Assembly (NCBI GenBank): GCA_030692765.1 | Contig: JAUYUB010000011.1 | Coordinates: forward strand, 1-64,000 | Direction of reading: 5' to 3' | DNA: 64,000 nucleotides | Source: Sulfuricurvum sp. | GTDB lineage: Bacteria > Campylobacterota > Campylobacteria > Campylobacterales > Sulfurimonadaceae | Part shown: positions 36,896 to 46,664 of the stretch, piece after piece | Layout of the letters: the number at the start of each line of letters is the position of its first letter | Position numbering within the stretch: position 1 is the stretch's first letter | Made by a program: the position numbers and the translations under genes | The notes under the pieces: generated by a model | The model's database searches: none | What the model saw: only the letters and a program-made list of their open reading frames with translations | Told to the model about the DNA's origin: nothing

Positions 36896-37737
36896 TGCAG
36901 GAATATTATTACATGCTGGTGGTAAAGCCATCGTCGCATTTAGAATTATTTAGTGATTTTTTAGTAGATGTCATTCCTGTCGGTTTTGAAGAACTTGAGG
37001 ATGGGTTTGTCATACGAAGTGAAGAAGATTTAGAAACAATTAGCTGGGGTATTGAGCAGTTCAGCGAAGCGCTTCAAAAGGCCACCGGTGAAGTCATTGA
37101 TTTAGAGCTTACCTTAAGCAAAGAAAAAAGTGAAGACTGGATTGCCCAGTATCAAAGTGCAATCACCCCTATAGAAATCTCCCCCTTTTACATTCATCCA
37201 ACATGGGAAGCACCAAAGGTTGGAATGCTAAACATTGCGATCGATCCGGCGCTAGCGTTTGGTACAGGGCATCATCCTACGACTGCATCGTGCTTACGCG
37301 CACTTTCATCGTATGTGCATGAAGGTGATGTGGTTATGGACGTTGGATGTGGAAGTGGCATTTTAGCCATGGCAGCGCTTACGCAAGGGGCAATCGTCGA
37401 TGCATGTGATACTGATCCTTTGTCTGTAGAAAATGCGGCGCAAAATGCGATAAATAACAACCTCTCATACAGACGATTGTGGGAAGGACCGGTTCAAGAT
37501 ACGAATGAAGTCTACGATGTGATTGTTGCCAATATAGTTGCTGATGTTCTGGTCTTTATTGCCAGTGACCTCAAAAAGCGCTTACGAGACAATGGCATCT
37601 TGATCTTATCAGGTATTATGGATAAATATGAGGATAAAGTGTTGCGCGCTTATAAAACCTGTACGCTAGAAGAACGTATTGTTGAAAATGAGTGGGTCAC
37701 TTTAGTATTAAGCAAGAAGGAAATTATCAATGGCTAG
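36895..37737 (+). CDS. prmA: Ribosomal protein L11 methyltransferase
   Basis: 280 residues. The SAM-binding motif VMDVGCGSGILAMAAL, FGTGHHPTT before it and NIVADVL after it are typical PrmA. It trimethylates ribosomal protein L11. Starts at the cheY stop (TAATG) and overlaps ftsH by 8 bp. Confidence 0.92.
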   Translation: MQEYYYMLVVKPSSHLELFSDFLVDVIPVGFEELEDGFVIRSEEDLETISWGIEQFSEALQKATGEVIDLELTLSKEKSEDWIAQYQSAITPIEISPFYIHPTWEAPKVGMLNIAIDPALAFGTGHHPTTASCLRALSSYVHEGDVVMDVGCGSGILAMAALTQGAIVDACDTDPLSVENAAQNAINNNLSYRRLWEGPVQDTNEVYDVIVANIVADVLVFIASDLKKRLRDNGILILSGIMDKYEDKVLRAYKTCTLEERIVENEWVTLVLSKKEIING

Positions 37738-39688
37738 TCCAGATCAAAATACTCCCCCTGAAAAGAACGACAATTTTTTCAATAAAAATCCACTTATCAC
37801 TTTTGCCATATTTTCGGTTGTGGTTATTATGCTGTTCAAGGCATTTATTGGGGATGAAAGCAGTCTTGCAGGAAAGATAAACGGGCAAGCGGTTACACGA
37901 ACCCAAGAAGTGAGTTATGCAGAACTAAAAGGACTGATCACTAATAAGCAAGTGGAAAAAGTTTCTATCGGACAATCGTATATACGTGCGATTGGTAATG
38001 ATACCAATGGTAAAATTGCGTATACTACGCGCATTATCGGTCCTGATCAAACCTTGATTCCTTTGTTGGATGCACAAGGGATTGATTATACCGGATTTAG
38101 CGAGAGCAACTGGTTTACAGAGATGTTTGGGTGGTTATTTCCATTTTTGATTATCATCGCTATTTGGATGTTCTTTGCGGGACGTATGCAAAAAAGTATG
38201 GGTGGCGGTATTTTAGGAATGGGGAGCTCTAAAAAGCTGGTTAATTCAGAAAAACCGAAAACCAAGTTTGCGGATGTCGCAGGTGTTCAAGAAGCAAAAG
38301 AAGAGGTATTGGAAATCGTTGATTTCTTACGTTTTCCGGATCGTTATGTGGAGCTGGGAGCAAAAATTCCTAAGGGAGTACTGCTTGTAGGAAGCCCTGG
38401 TACGGGTAAGACTTTGTTAGCAAAAGCAGTTGCAGGCGAGGCAGAAGTTCCGTTCTTTTCAGTATCGGGTTCAAGTTTTATAGAGATGTTTGTGGGTGTT
38501 GGTGCGGCGAGAGTTCGTGATTTGTTTGAACAAGCGAAAAAAGACGCCCCTTCGATTATCTTTATCGATGAGATCGACGCAATCGGTAAAAGTCGTGCCG
38601 CTGGCGGTATGATGGGCGGGAATGATGAGCGTGAACAAACGCTTAATCAATTACTAGCAGAGATGGACGGATTTGGAACGGATACTCCTATTATTATTTT
38701 AGCAGCGACCAACAGACCAGAGATTTTGGATCCTGCATTATTACGTCCAGGCCGATTTGATCGTCAAGTACTGGTAGATAAACCTGATTTTCAAGGGCGT
38801 ATTGATATCTTGAACGTTCACATAAAAGTGATCAAAAGAGATCCGGATACGGACGTGGAAGAGATCGCTCGTCTTACTGCAGGCCTTGCCGGTGCGGATT
38901 TGGCCAATATCATTAATGAAGCTGCTTTATTAGCGGGACGTAAAAGCCAAAAAACAGTTCGACAGGAAGATTTGCGAGAGGCTGTAGAGCGTGCGATTGC
39001 CGGTTTATCGAAGAAAAGTCGTCGTATCGATGAAAAAGAGAAGCGTATTGTTGCATATCATGAAAGTGGACATGCGCTTCTTGCAGAAACGACAAAGGGT
39101 GCTAAAAAAGTATCTAAGGTTTCTATTGTTCCTCGTGGACTTGCGGCTCTAGGATACACCCTTAACACTCCTGAAGAGAATAAATACCTTATGCAGCGTC
39201 ATGAATTATGGGCTGAAGTGGATGTTTTATTGGGTGGCCGTGCGGCTGAAGAGGTCTTTATAGGTGAAATCAGTACAGGCGCTGCCAATGATTTGGAGCG
39301 TAGTACGGATATTATCAAAGCAATGGTACAAGTCTATGGGATGAGTGATGTTGCAGGTCTCATGGTTCTTGAAAAACAACGTAGCAGTTTCTTGGGCGGT
39401 GGAATGGCACAAGCCAGAGAGTACAGCGAGAAAATGGCCGAGGATATGGATACATTTATCAAAGTCTCGCTTAATGAGCACTACGTTGCGGTTAAAGAAC
39501 GTCTTGAAGAATATCGCGATGCTATTGAAAAGATGGTTGAACTCTTGTATGAACATGAGAATATTACGGGTGATCAGGTTCGTGAGATTATTGAGAAATT
39601 TGAAACAGACAATGATATTAAGACGAAGCTTGAACCGCGGAAAGCGTCAACAGCAGAAAATATTACGAGTGAAAAAACTGGCGAATAG
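37730..39688 (+). CDS. ftsH: ATP-dependent zinc metalloprotease FtsH
   Basis: 652 residues. Two membrane helices (about 20-40 and 128-150) flank a periplasmic domain. The AAA module has Walker A GSPGTGKT, Walker [12 protein letters not shown] and the second region of homology ([21 protein letters not shown]). The protease has HESGH. FtsH degrades membrane and short-lived proteins. It overlaps prmA. Confidence 0.96.
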   Translation: MASPDQNTPPEKNDNFFNKNPLITFAIFSVVVIMLFKAFIGDESSLAGKINGQAVTRTQEVSYAELKGLITNKQVEKVSIGQSYIRAIGNDTNGKIAYTTRIIGPDQTLIPLLDAQGIDYTGFSESNWFTEMFGWLFPFLIIIAIWMFFAGRMQKSMGGGILGMGSSKKLVNSEKPKTKFADVAGVQEAKEEVLEIVDFLRFPDRYVELGAKIPKGVLLVGSPGTGKTLLAKAVAGEAEVPFFSVSGSSFIEMFVGVGAARVRDLFEQAKKDAPSIIFIDEIDAIGKSRAAGGMMGGNDEREQTLNQLLAEMDGFGTDTPIIILAATNRPEILDPALLRPGRFDRQVLVDKPDFQGRIDILNVHIKVIKRDPDTDVEEIARLTAGLAGADLANIINEAALLAGRKSQKTVRQEDLREAVERAIAGLSKKSRRIDEKEKRIVAYHESGHALLAETTKGAKKVSKVSIVPRGLAALGYTLNTPEENKYLMQRHELWAEVDVLLGGRAAEEVFIGEISTGAANDLERSTDIIKAMVQVYGMSDVAGLMVLEKQRSSFLGGGMAQAREYSEKMAEDMDTFIKVSLNEHYVAVKERLEEYRDAIEKMVELLYEHENITGDQVREIIEKFETDNDIKTKLEPRKASTAENITSEKTGE

Positions 39689-39697
39689 GGAGAAACG

Positions 39698-40339
39698 ATG
39701 ATGATCCAAAACGATACCTTTATCCTCTCAAAACGCGGATGGCTCCCTAGTATACTGGTAGGCGTATTTTTTATTTTCTTCACGATGACGACGTTGCATT
39801 TACTACAGTTTATCAGCGGTGCTGTTTTAATTGCATTGCTTCTTATCTATCGTAATCCTGAGAGAACGACGACGATTAATGAAGCCAATTCAATTCTTAG
39901 CAGTGTCGATGGGGTTGTGCTGGGTGTGGAAGATACATTGATCGATGATATGATGATGAAAAAAGTGACGGTTCTTAATGGGCTATGGGATGTTTCAATG
40001 TTACGCGCCCCATTTGATGCAACGGTAGAAGAATATAAGATCAGACATGGTGTTTCTCTTCCTCTTTCGAGTCCTCTTTCGGAGACTTTGAACGAGAAAG
40101 CAATCCTCTCATTTCGTTCCGTTTCAGGTAATGAAATATTTATTGAACATATGAGTGAGCAGAATTGTTTCCCAATCGAGATTGATGCCCAATCAGAGCA
40201 AAAAATGAAAGAGGGATGCCGCTATGGCTTTTTAGCAAAGGGGAGAACGATTCTTTATCTTCCGAATAATGCAATGATCAGTATTCATCCAGGCAGTAAT
40301 ATTCGTGCTGGAGAAAGTCTTATCGGACAATTCGCTTAA
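39698..40339 (+). CDS. Phosphatidylserine decarboxylase-related membrane protein lacking the pyruvoyl Ser
   Basis: 213 residues. Two N-terminal hydrophobic segments (about 15-33 and 36-51) and YRNPER, SSVDGVVLGVED and DVSMLRAPFDATVEEY match the short (archaeal-type) Psd fold. The self-cleavage motif GST/GSS, whose Ser becomes the pyruvoyl group, aligns with G182-R183-T184, so the essential Ser is missing. The protein is probably not a decarboxylase. It holds the place of the psd-related gene after ftsH in Campylobacter, where pssA usually follows; here pssA is absent. Confidence 0.75.
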   Translation: MMIQNDTFILSKRGWLPSILVGVFFIFFTMTTLHLLQFISGAVLIALLLIYRNPERTTTINEANSILSSVDGVVLGVEDTLIDDMMMKKVTVLNGLWDVSMLRAPFDATVEEYKIRHGVSLPLSSPLSETLNEKAILSFRSVSGNEIFIEHMSEQNCFPIEIDAQSEQKMKEGCRYGFLAKGRTILYLPNNAMISIHPGSNIRAGESLIGQFA

Positions 40340-40362
40340 CCGTTATCAAACAATATATTTTC

Positions 40363-42705
40363 TTAGTGAAGAGGATATTGTTGAGGTTCTGAAACGAACT
40401 TATCGGTGTCAATCTGAAAGTCGAATGTGCGCGACTTAAATCCCTTGTCTCCCATTTTCATAAACTGTACTGCTCCTGCCGGATTATTTTGAACTTGTAA
40501 GTAAAGTAATCCAAGCGCATAACGGCTTTCCAAATAATCAGGATTCATCATTTTTGAGAGCTGAAAGAGAGAAATGGCATTTTGATAATGCTCAGCTCCT
40601 ATAGATGCTAATGCCCCCATATAATAGGTTCTCTCATCCTTAATGCCAAATTTATCGATTGCATTGTTATGTAAAGCATATGATTTTTCAAAATCTTGAT
40701 TGTAAAAATAAGCAAGTGCCAATGCGGTCGTCAAACTGGCACGATTCTCAGGTGTCGTTTGCAGTTTTTGTTCCAATCTTTGAATAGCAGGAGCTAAGGA
40801 GCCGGTGAGTCCAGCCATTAAAATATACCTGTCTCGAATAATCTGAGGACCGAAATCAAAATCATCATAACTGAAGTTCTGATTCTTTAGATAGTTGATA
40901 CACGATCGGGCATACTGCTTAGGCGGATTCTCGTTAAAATGGGTATCAATATAAAGTAAGTGGGGCAGAATATCATTTGGCTTCATGGCAATGAGTTTTT
41001 CGGATGCCTTACGTGCTTTACTGTCCATTCCCAGCTCTGATGCAATGATGATTTTCATCCCCAGATAAAGCGGACGCTCTTTGTGATGATTATCTAGCCA
41101 TCGTCCTGCAGCAGCATAGTTTTTTTCTCTCATAGAGATTAGGGTACGATAAAGATCGAATTCTTCTGCTTTCGGTTCTTGGGAAAGATTTTCAGTAATG
41201 ACCGCGATGAGTTTTAAATCGGGCTTGTTGATAAGTTCAGAAGTCATAATGGCAAAAATACCGGAGAGATAGTTATTGGCATCTAAATGATAAGAGCGTA
41301 GAAAGTAGTCATAAGCTTTTGTAAAATCACCCAGTTGAGCGTAGGTGAGTGCGAGATTGTAATTGAGGATAGAGTGCTTCGGATTTTTTTGCAGTAAACG
41401 TTTAAACTGTTCATTAGCATCTCTAAGCCGATAATGAAGCGCTTTATCTATTGCTATGGCAATGCCATAGTCAACATCGGAAGTATTCGCACCTTTAGAG
41501 AGATACTCTTTGGCAGAAGATGCATCGTCAATATAGAGATTTGCATTTCCCTTTTGTATCATTCCAAGAGTTTGAGTAGCATCAAAAATTTTATAGGGGG
41601 CAAAAGCAAAAAGTTTTTGATACGTTTGCGGATTGAATTTAGCATTTTTACTACGGTAGAGTCTTTGAATGGTATCCGGTTCAAATAGTCCCGGCTTAAG
41701 TGATATTTTGATTGGATACCGTGTGTAGACATCATCGGGGTAATCATTGGTTAAGGTGTTTAGTATTCCTGCTGCTTCTTCGTGCAGGCCTAGTTTTAGG
41801 TCAACATAAACCAATGCAAGACTTTCATCCAGGGGTTTCGTATTGTGCATAATGGCGATATTAAGATACTCACGTGCTTTTTGCAGGTTCCCCATATTGG
41901 CATACAGTGATCCCAGTGTAAATGCATCAATTTCCTGCGAGGGATTTTCAAGAGCATTAATAGCAGAGGTATAGTCTCCATAGAGGGCCGTTATTTTTGC
42001 TTTGAGTTTGTTTTGAGAAAGTTGATATTCATCGCTTGTCGGATGATTGAGAGCACTGAGTGCTTCCAGATAGTGCCCTTTGTAGTAGTTAATAAGAGAA
42101 TAGTAATACGAATACATAGGAGAGTTGCTTTCTGTATTTAAGTAGGCATGCGCTAAATCAATATAATAATTAAAATTCTCTTCTTGTTTTAAATGCAGGC
42201 AGCATACAGCAGCATTGATAGCGCTGACACAGCGGTTTTCACTGTTGGCGATGGAGCGTTTAAAGTTTTCCAGCGCTCCTTCGTACTCTTGCTCTTTTAG
42301 CTGTACGACTCCGAGATTGTATTGAGAGATGGCTTCTGAATAGAGGGCGATTTTTTCATACAGCTTGAGTGCTTCGGCTTGATTTCCATTGGCATACAAA
42401 AAATTTGCCCGCTCGATCATGTGTTCCAATTCGCTTGGTTCAATTTTTGGTTCTTCAGGATTTGAGGAGGGGAGAAGATCAGCTTCGTGTATCGTTTTTT
42501 TGTCAGCTGGATGCGAAAGGAGGGTGAAGGTGATGCCTCCTCCTAGCAGTAATGCGCTCAGTGCTCCGGCAATGAGAATGACTTTCTTGTTATTACCAGA
42601 AGAGTGAGCAGAAGAGGGTACTGCTTCATCGGATGTTTTTGCAGACTCGATATCGGCGGTATCAGCCTCTTCGATGATGATTATCTCTTCTTGCTCTTCA
42701 GCCAT
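40363..42705 (-). CDS. pflB: TPR protein, probable flagellar disk protein PflB
   Basis: 780 residues. An acidic cytoplasmic N-terminus (1-39), one membrane helix (about 42-63) and a long periplasmic array of TPR repeats (for example NYNLALTYAQLGDFTKAYDYFLRS-type units, here shortened) make up the protein. It sits directly after serS, as does PflB of Campylobacter, which builds the medial disk scaffold for flagellar stators. Identity rests on length, topology and synteny, since TPR sequences diverge fast. Flagellar genes fliFGH elsewhere in the window show the host is motile. Confidence 0.72.
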   Translation of the reverse strand: MAEEQEEIIIIEEADTADIESAKTSDEAVPSSAHSSGNNKKVILIAGALSALLLGGGITFTLLSHPADKKTIHEADLLPSSNPEEPKIEPSELEHMIERANFLYANGNQAEALKLYEKIALYSEAISQYNLGVVQLKEQEYEGALENFKRSIANSENRCVSAINAAVCCLHLKQEENFNYYIDLAHAYLNTESNSPMYSYYYSLINYYKGHYLEALSALNHPTSDEYQLSQNKLKAKITALYGDYTSAINALENPSQEIDAFTLGSLYANMGNLQKAREYLNIAIMHNTKPLDESLALVYVDLKLGLHEEAAGILNTLTNDYPDDVYTRYPIKISLKPGLFEPDTIQRLYRSKNAKFNPQTYQKLFAFAPYKIFDATQTLGMIQKGNANLYIDDASSAKEYLSKGANTSDVDYGIAIAIDKALHYRLRDANEQFKRLLQKNPKHSILNYNLALTYAQLGDFTKAYDYFLRSYHLDANNYLSGIFAIMTSELINKPDLKLIAVITENLSQEPKAEEFDLYRTLISMREKNYAAAGRWLDNHHKERPLYLGMKIIIASELGMDSKARKASEKLIAMKPNDILPHLLYIDTHFNENPPKQYARSCINYLKNQNFSYDDFDFGPQIIRDRYILMAGLTGSLAPAIQRLEQKLQTTPENRASLTTALALAYFYNQDFEKSYALHNNAIDKFGIKDERTYYMGALASIGAEHYQNAISLFQLSKMMNPDYLESRYALGLLYLQVQNNPAGAVQFMKMGDKGFKSRTFDFQIDTDKFVSEPQQYPLH

Positions 42706-42721
42706 GATTCCACTTTATGAT

Positions 42722-43966
42722 CTATAGATATTTTTGCAGTACAGCAGGGATATGAATGGAGCCGTCTTCTTGTTGAAAATTTTCCATAATAGCTATCATC
42801 GTCCGTCCGACCGCTAAACTTGAGCCGTTAAGCGTATGAGCGAGGAGATTTTTGCCTTCTTCTTTGTAGCGGATCTTGGCACGACGGGCTTGGAAGTCTC
42901 TCGTATTAGAAACGGAACTGATCTCGCGGTAGGTATTTTGTCCCGGTAGCCATACTTCTAAATCGACAGTACGTGCTGCGCCAAAGCCCAAGTCGCCTGT
43001 ACACAGAGTAACCAGACGATGAGGGAGTTCAAGGGCGCTTAGTAAATCCGAAGCACAAGCGACCATATCCTCAAATACAGCATCGCTTTGATCGGCACGC
43101 GTGATGGCTACAAGTTCGACCTTATGAAACTGATGCTGTCGAATCATCCCGCGTACATCACGTCCGCCTGAACCTGCTTCTTTACGAAAACACGAAGTGT
43201 AGCCGCACATTTTGATCGGCAGTTCTACGGCATTTAGAATTTCGTCTTGATAGAGATTCGTGATCGGTACTTCCGCCGTCGGGATCAAATAGAGTTCTTC
43301 CTCTTCTACTTTGAACAAGTCATCTTCAAATTTCGGTAGCTGGCCTGTTCCCTCTAGCGCACGGCGGTTAACCAGCATTGGGACACTTACTTCCATAAAT
43401 CCGCGTTCACGGTTAAAGTCCAGCATAAAATTAATCAAAGCACGCTCTAAACGTGCCCCCATTCCTAATACAACCGAAAAACGACTTTTAGCAAGTTTGA
43501 CCCCACGTTCAAAATCGATCCAGCCGTTTTGTTCAGCCAGTTCCCAATGTTCTTTTGGTGTATAGGTAAAACTAGGAGGCGTAAGGACTTTTTTTATTTC
43601 GATGTTGTCATCTTCGTCAGCACCATCGGGAACATTTGCATCTGGGAGATTGGGAACACGCATGATGATGGCATCGAGTGCTTCTTCGGCGGCACGTTGT
43701 GTTTCAAGAAGATCATTAAGGGTTGCCTTGTTAGTATCGACTTCGATTTTCAACTCATGAGTGCTTTTCCCCTCTTTTTTATACTGACCAAAGAGTTTGC
43801 TGAGTTCGTTTTGTTTGGCTTGGAGTGTCTCGTAGGCGAGCTTGGCAGTTTTGAGGGTTTCATTGGCAGTTTTTAGTTCTGCTATCGTTTCGGCGGATAC
43901 TTTTTTACGCATAAGCGCAGAGGCAGTTTCATCAAAATGTTTCTGAAGTAATTTTACATCGATCAT
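42722..43966 (-). CDS. serS: Seryl-tRNA synthetase
   Basis: 414 residues, class II synthetase. The N-terminal coiled-coil arm (about 30-100) grips tRNA-Ser. Motif 2 is [20 protein letters not shown] and motif 3 is [20 protein letters not shown]. The size is normal. It lies upstream of the pflB-like gene with 16 nt between, so the two are likely co-transcribed. Confidence 0.96.
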   Translation of the reverse strand: MIDVKLLQKHFDETASALMRKKVSAETIAELKTANETLKTAKLAYETLQAKQNELSKLFGQYKKEGKSTHELKIEVDTNKATLNDLLETQRAAEEALDAIIMRVPNLPDANVPDGADEDDNIEIKKVLTPPSFTYTPKEHWELAEQNGWIDFERGVKLAKSRFSVVLGMGARLERALINFMLDFNRERGFMEVSVPMLVNRRALEGTGQLPKFEDDLFKVEEEELYLIPTAEVPITNLYQDEILNAVELPIKMCGYTSCFRKEAGSGGRDVRGMIRQHQFHKVELVAITRADQSDAVFEDMVACASDLLSALELPHRLVTLCTGDLGFGAARTVDLEVWLPGQNTYREISSVSNTRDFQARRAKIRYKEEGKNLLAHTLNGSSLAVGRTMIAIMENFQQEDGSIHIPAVLQKYL

Positions 43967-44028
43967 AAGGGGGGATTCCTGCTGTTAAATAATGATCGAT
44001 TATAGCTAAAAGAGGCTGAAAAATTGTT

Positions 44029-44613
44029 CTATTTTGTCTGTTCAACAGAAGCGATAATATTTTCAATATAAGATAAATCACTTCCAGAGCCTTCTTTAAA
44101 AATTTGCAATTTTCCTTTGGAATATACTACAGTTAAAGGAATACCATGACAAGAACCTTCAGGAAGAGTTGCGCACATCAAACTTCTTAGTCTATCTGTT
44201 CCAATAGACATACTAAATTCTGCACCTGTTTCATTTTTAAACTCTTTTAATTGTTCAGTTGATAAATCGTCATCCACTGAAACACCAATGATCTTAACTT
44301 TGTCTCCATATCTATTTTTTAAATCTGTCAACATGGGAATTTCGGCACGGCAGGAAGGACAAAATGTTCCAAAAAAATTAAAAATTACCACGTTATTATC
44401 ATACCCATCAGCTATAAATTGATCGTTGTATTGTAAAACAGAGAAACTGTTGCCATCAGTATCTTTCATATCAAAACTTGCGGTAACGTTTCCATCCAGA
44501 TGAAATACATTTGAACTATCCGTTTTAGATGCAATGTGTGATGAATCAAGATAGAGAGCTTTGAATGCAATTAATGCGACTGCAATAATAAAACCTATGA
44601 TATATATCCTCAT
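44029..44613 (-). CDS. TlpA-like periplasmic thioredoxin
   Basis: 194 residues. An uncleaved N-terminal helix (about 3-20) anchors a thioredoxin fold in the periplasm. The redox pair is C85 and C88 (FCPSC), with the cis-Pro loop GIPLT. Two further Cys (in MCATLPEGSC) lie just before that loop. TlpA/ResA-like proteins reduce or oxidise periplasmic disulfides, for instance in cytochrome c assembly. It lies 14 nt after the propeller lipoprotein gene on the same strand. Confidence 0.83.
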   Translation of the reverse strand: MRIYIIGFIIAVALIAFKALYLDSSHIASKTDSSNVFHLDGNVTASFDMKDTDGNSFSVLQYNDQFIADGYDNNVVIFNFFGTFCPSCRAEIPMLTDLKNRYGDKVKIIGVSVDDDLSTEQLKEFKNETGAEFSMSIGTDRLRSLMCATLPEGSCHGIPLTVVYSKGKLQIFKEGSGSDLSYIENIIASVEQTK

Positions 44614-44627
44614 TGAATCCCTTTGAT

Positions 44628-45998
44628 TTAATTGGAAGTGATTGGCGTATCATTTTGAAAAATGACATGGCATTTGGATTTTATATTTCTTTTTTGCGCT
44701 TCTTCATAGCATATAGCTAATGAGCTTATATCTGCCTCTTCCTGAGTGCTTCTATTATGAGCAAATCCATATGCAAATGTTCCATTTTGATCTTCAGCAA
44801 TCGCAAATGATTTGTACCAATAAGGGATATCAAGGTATTCTTGAATCGATTTTGCGAATTTGTCACTGTGATTGTAAACGGGAGGTTTGCCGGAGCGGTA
44901 TAATATTTTATTTGCATTGTGTTCTATAAAAAACACTTGATTATTGTAATCTTCAGTGGATTCTGGCCACGGAGCCATATTTGAAATATTGGTACGTAAA
45001 CGTGTAATAACGAATGTTTTATTCGTATCCAAAGCGATCGTTTCTAAATAATGGCCGCATTTTTCTTTGCTACCAAGAATAACGATGTTTTTTTCATTTT
45101 TACTTATTTTAGCTTGTCTAACAGAATCTATTTGTAGCGGGAGCGATGATATGTGTTGAAGATGGGGCAATGACCATATATCTAGCTTTACCTCTTTATG
45201 ATAAAAAGTAGTTTTAAAAGTTTGTCCTGTTTTGATAGTTACGTTTTCTTCCCTTTCTTTTTTTTCATAGCTACTTAGTGTGATTAGTTTATTATCTTGT
45301 AACCATAAATCATGAATGTAGCATTTTTCTTCACGTGGAATTTTAACTTTAGACAATAATGTAAGTTTGATTGGAATAAGCCCTTGAAAAACTTTTTCAT
45401 ACCAACTACTGCGCTTGATTGAATACAGTTCGATAATTCCATTAAATCTACAAAGTGCTAGTTGAGTATTATTTTTATTTAGTGTAATTGATTCGATATG
45501 ATATTCGCTAATATAGGTTTCAATCCATTTTTGGTTAACCATATCATAAATTTTAAGTGCGTCTCCATCCGATAGGAACAAAAATTTATCGTCCGATGTA
45601 AAAGTTTCACTACCGCGTGTTTCGTGTAATTGAGTTATGAATGATTTTGTATTTATATCATAAAAATATGTTCCATCGTCAGGTTCTGCCCCAAATGTCA
45701 AATATCTACCGTCATGGGAAAAGTTTAAGATATTAGAACGGATATTTAATACCGTGGGCGTAAAACTCATATATTTTGAACCACTATTGCCTTCAAATAC
45801 ATCTACTTGCCCATTTTCATATCCTATGGCGATGAGTTTCCGCTGTTCATTGGATGCCATAGCCATAATTGATGCTTCAAATGTTTTTGATTGATTCAAT
45901 TCTATATTTTTAAAGAAATCTGGATGAATAGTCTTTATTGAACATCCAGCAAAAACTAATGATAAAATAAGTAGGAAAAAGGAAATTTTAAATGACAA
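44628..45998 (-). CDS. Beta-propeller lipoprotein with DUF4189-like tail
   Basis: About 456 residues. A lipoprotein signal ends in the lipobox VFAGC. The body has repeated WD40/YVTN-like blades (GRYLTFGAEPDDGTYFYDI, DDKFLFLSDGDALKIYDM). The last 70 residues (AIAEDQNGTFAYGFAHNR, then SLAICYEEA and KCHVIF) look like a DUF4189-type domain with two Cys. I choose TTG 45998, with AGGATAT upstream and a standard 19-residue signal; ATG 46043 would give an overlong leader. The DNA is more AT-rich than neighbouring genes. Function unknown. Confidence 0.68.
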   Translation of the reverse strand: MSFKISFFLLILSLVFAGCSIKTIHPDFFKNIELNQSKTFEASIMAMASNEQRKLIAIGYENGQVDVFEGNSGSKYMSFTPTVLNIRSNILNFSHDGRYLTFGAEPDDGTYFYDINTKSFITQLHETRGSETFTSDDKFLFLSDGDALKIYDMVNQKWIETYISEYHIESITLNKNNTQLALCRFNGIIELYSIKRSSWYEKVFQGLIPIKLTLLSKVKIPREEKCYIHDLWLQDNKLITLSSYEKKEREENVTIKTGQTFKTTFYHKEVKLDIWSLPHLQHISSLPLQIDSVRQAKISKNEKNIVILGSKEKCGHYLETIALDTNKTFVITRLRTNISNMAPWPESTEDYNNQVFFIEHNANKILYRSGKPPVYNHSDKFAKSIQEYLDIPYWYKSFAIAEDQNGTFAYGFAHNRSTQEEADISSLAICYEEAQKRNIKSKCHVIFQNDTPITSN

Positions 45999-46101
45999 AA
46001 TAATATATCCTGTTTGTTTATATTTAAGTTTAACAACAGTCATTCTATCGAAAATAGATAATTTTCAAGCTAAAATAGCTTAAAAGTATTTTGCCAACAT
46101 C

Positions 46102-46148
46102 TTGACAAAACTAAACTCATACGGCATAATGACAATATATTGACAAAA
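46102..46148 (+). promoter_or_regulatory. Promoter and possible operator of yefM-yoeB
   Basis: TTGACA (46102-46107) and CATAAT (46125-46130) are 17 nt apart. TGACAA recurs at 46103, 46130 and 46141, overlapping the -35, the -10 and the leader. The repeats may be antitoxin-binding sites; they are not the YefM palindrome known from E. coli. Confidence 0.5.
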
Positions 46149-46161
46149 TGAGGAGTTTACA

Positions 46162-46413
46162 ATGCAAGCCATGTTTTATTCCGCGGCACGTAATAACCTG
46201 CGAAGTATGATCGACAGCGTGTGCAACGATTGTGAAGAGTACATCATCACGACCAAAGACAACCAAAGTGCTGTTTTAATCTCATATGAAGAGTACGCGG
46301 CAATGAAAGAGACGATGTATTTGCTCTCGTCTAAAAACAATCGTGATCGTTTGATGGATTCCGTCGAAGAGATTGAAAAAGGTGAATTTACTGTCCGAGA
46401 GATTGCTAGTTGA
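46162..46413 (+). CDS. yefM: YefM/Phd family antitoxin
   Basis: 83 residues. The N-terminal Phd/YefM DNA-binding domain is plain (YSAARNNLRSMIDSVCND, YIITTKDNQSAVLISYEEYA), followed by a short acidic tail that would block the toxin. It neutralises YoeB and represses its own operon. The stop shares a base with the toxin ATG (TGATG). AGGAG precedes the start. Confidence 0.9.
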   Translation: MQAMFYSAARNNLRSMIDSVCNDCEEYIITTKDNQSAVLISYEEYAAMKETMYLLSSKNNRDRLMDSVEEIEKGEFTVREIAS

Positions 46414-46664
46414 TGATCGCGTTTTCGACTAAAGGGTGGGAAGACTATCTCTATTGGCAACATAATGATAAAAAGATTCTTAAAAGGATTAATGCTCTCT
46501 TGGAAGATATTCGCCGAAATCCCGATGAGGGATTAGGGAAACCTGAGCGGTTGAAAGAGAATTTATCGGGGTATTTTTCCCGACGGATTACCGCTGAACA
46601 CCGCCTTGTCTACACGATCAAAAATGATCTAGTTATTGTAGCGCAGTGTCGGTATCACTATTAA
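46413..46664 (+). CDS. yoeB: YoeB-type mRNA interferase toxin
   Basis: 83 residues of the RelE/YoeB superfamily: FSTKGWEDYLYWQHNDKKI, GKPERLKENLSGYFSRRI, EHRLVY and the catalytic ending CRYHY. It cuts mRNA in the ribosomal A site. ATG 46413 is chosen over TTG 46410. Its C-terminal coding sequence is the intact counterpart of the two decayed tails at 8376 and 9010. Convergent with the MetF-family gene, overlapping by 4 bp. Confidence 0.92.
   Translation: MIAFSTKGWEDYLYWQHNDKKILKRINALLEDIRRNPDEGLGKPERLKENLSGYFSRRITAEHRLVYTIKNDLVIVAQCRYHY

Noticed and set aside
40270-40300. PGS near the end of the Psd-like protein as a possible pyruvoyl site
   Set aside because: It lies about 16 residues after the position where the GST motif aligns and is in a loop typical of the biotinyl-like C-terminus, so it is not the cleavage serine.
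45998-46043. ATG 46043 as the start of the propeller lipoprotein
   Set aside because: It has no ribosome site and gives an overlong leader; TTG 45998 has AGGATAT and a normal lipoprotein signal. It cannot be excluded.
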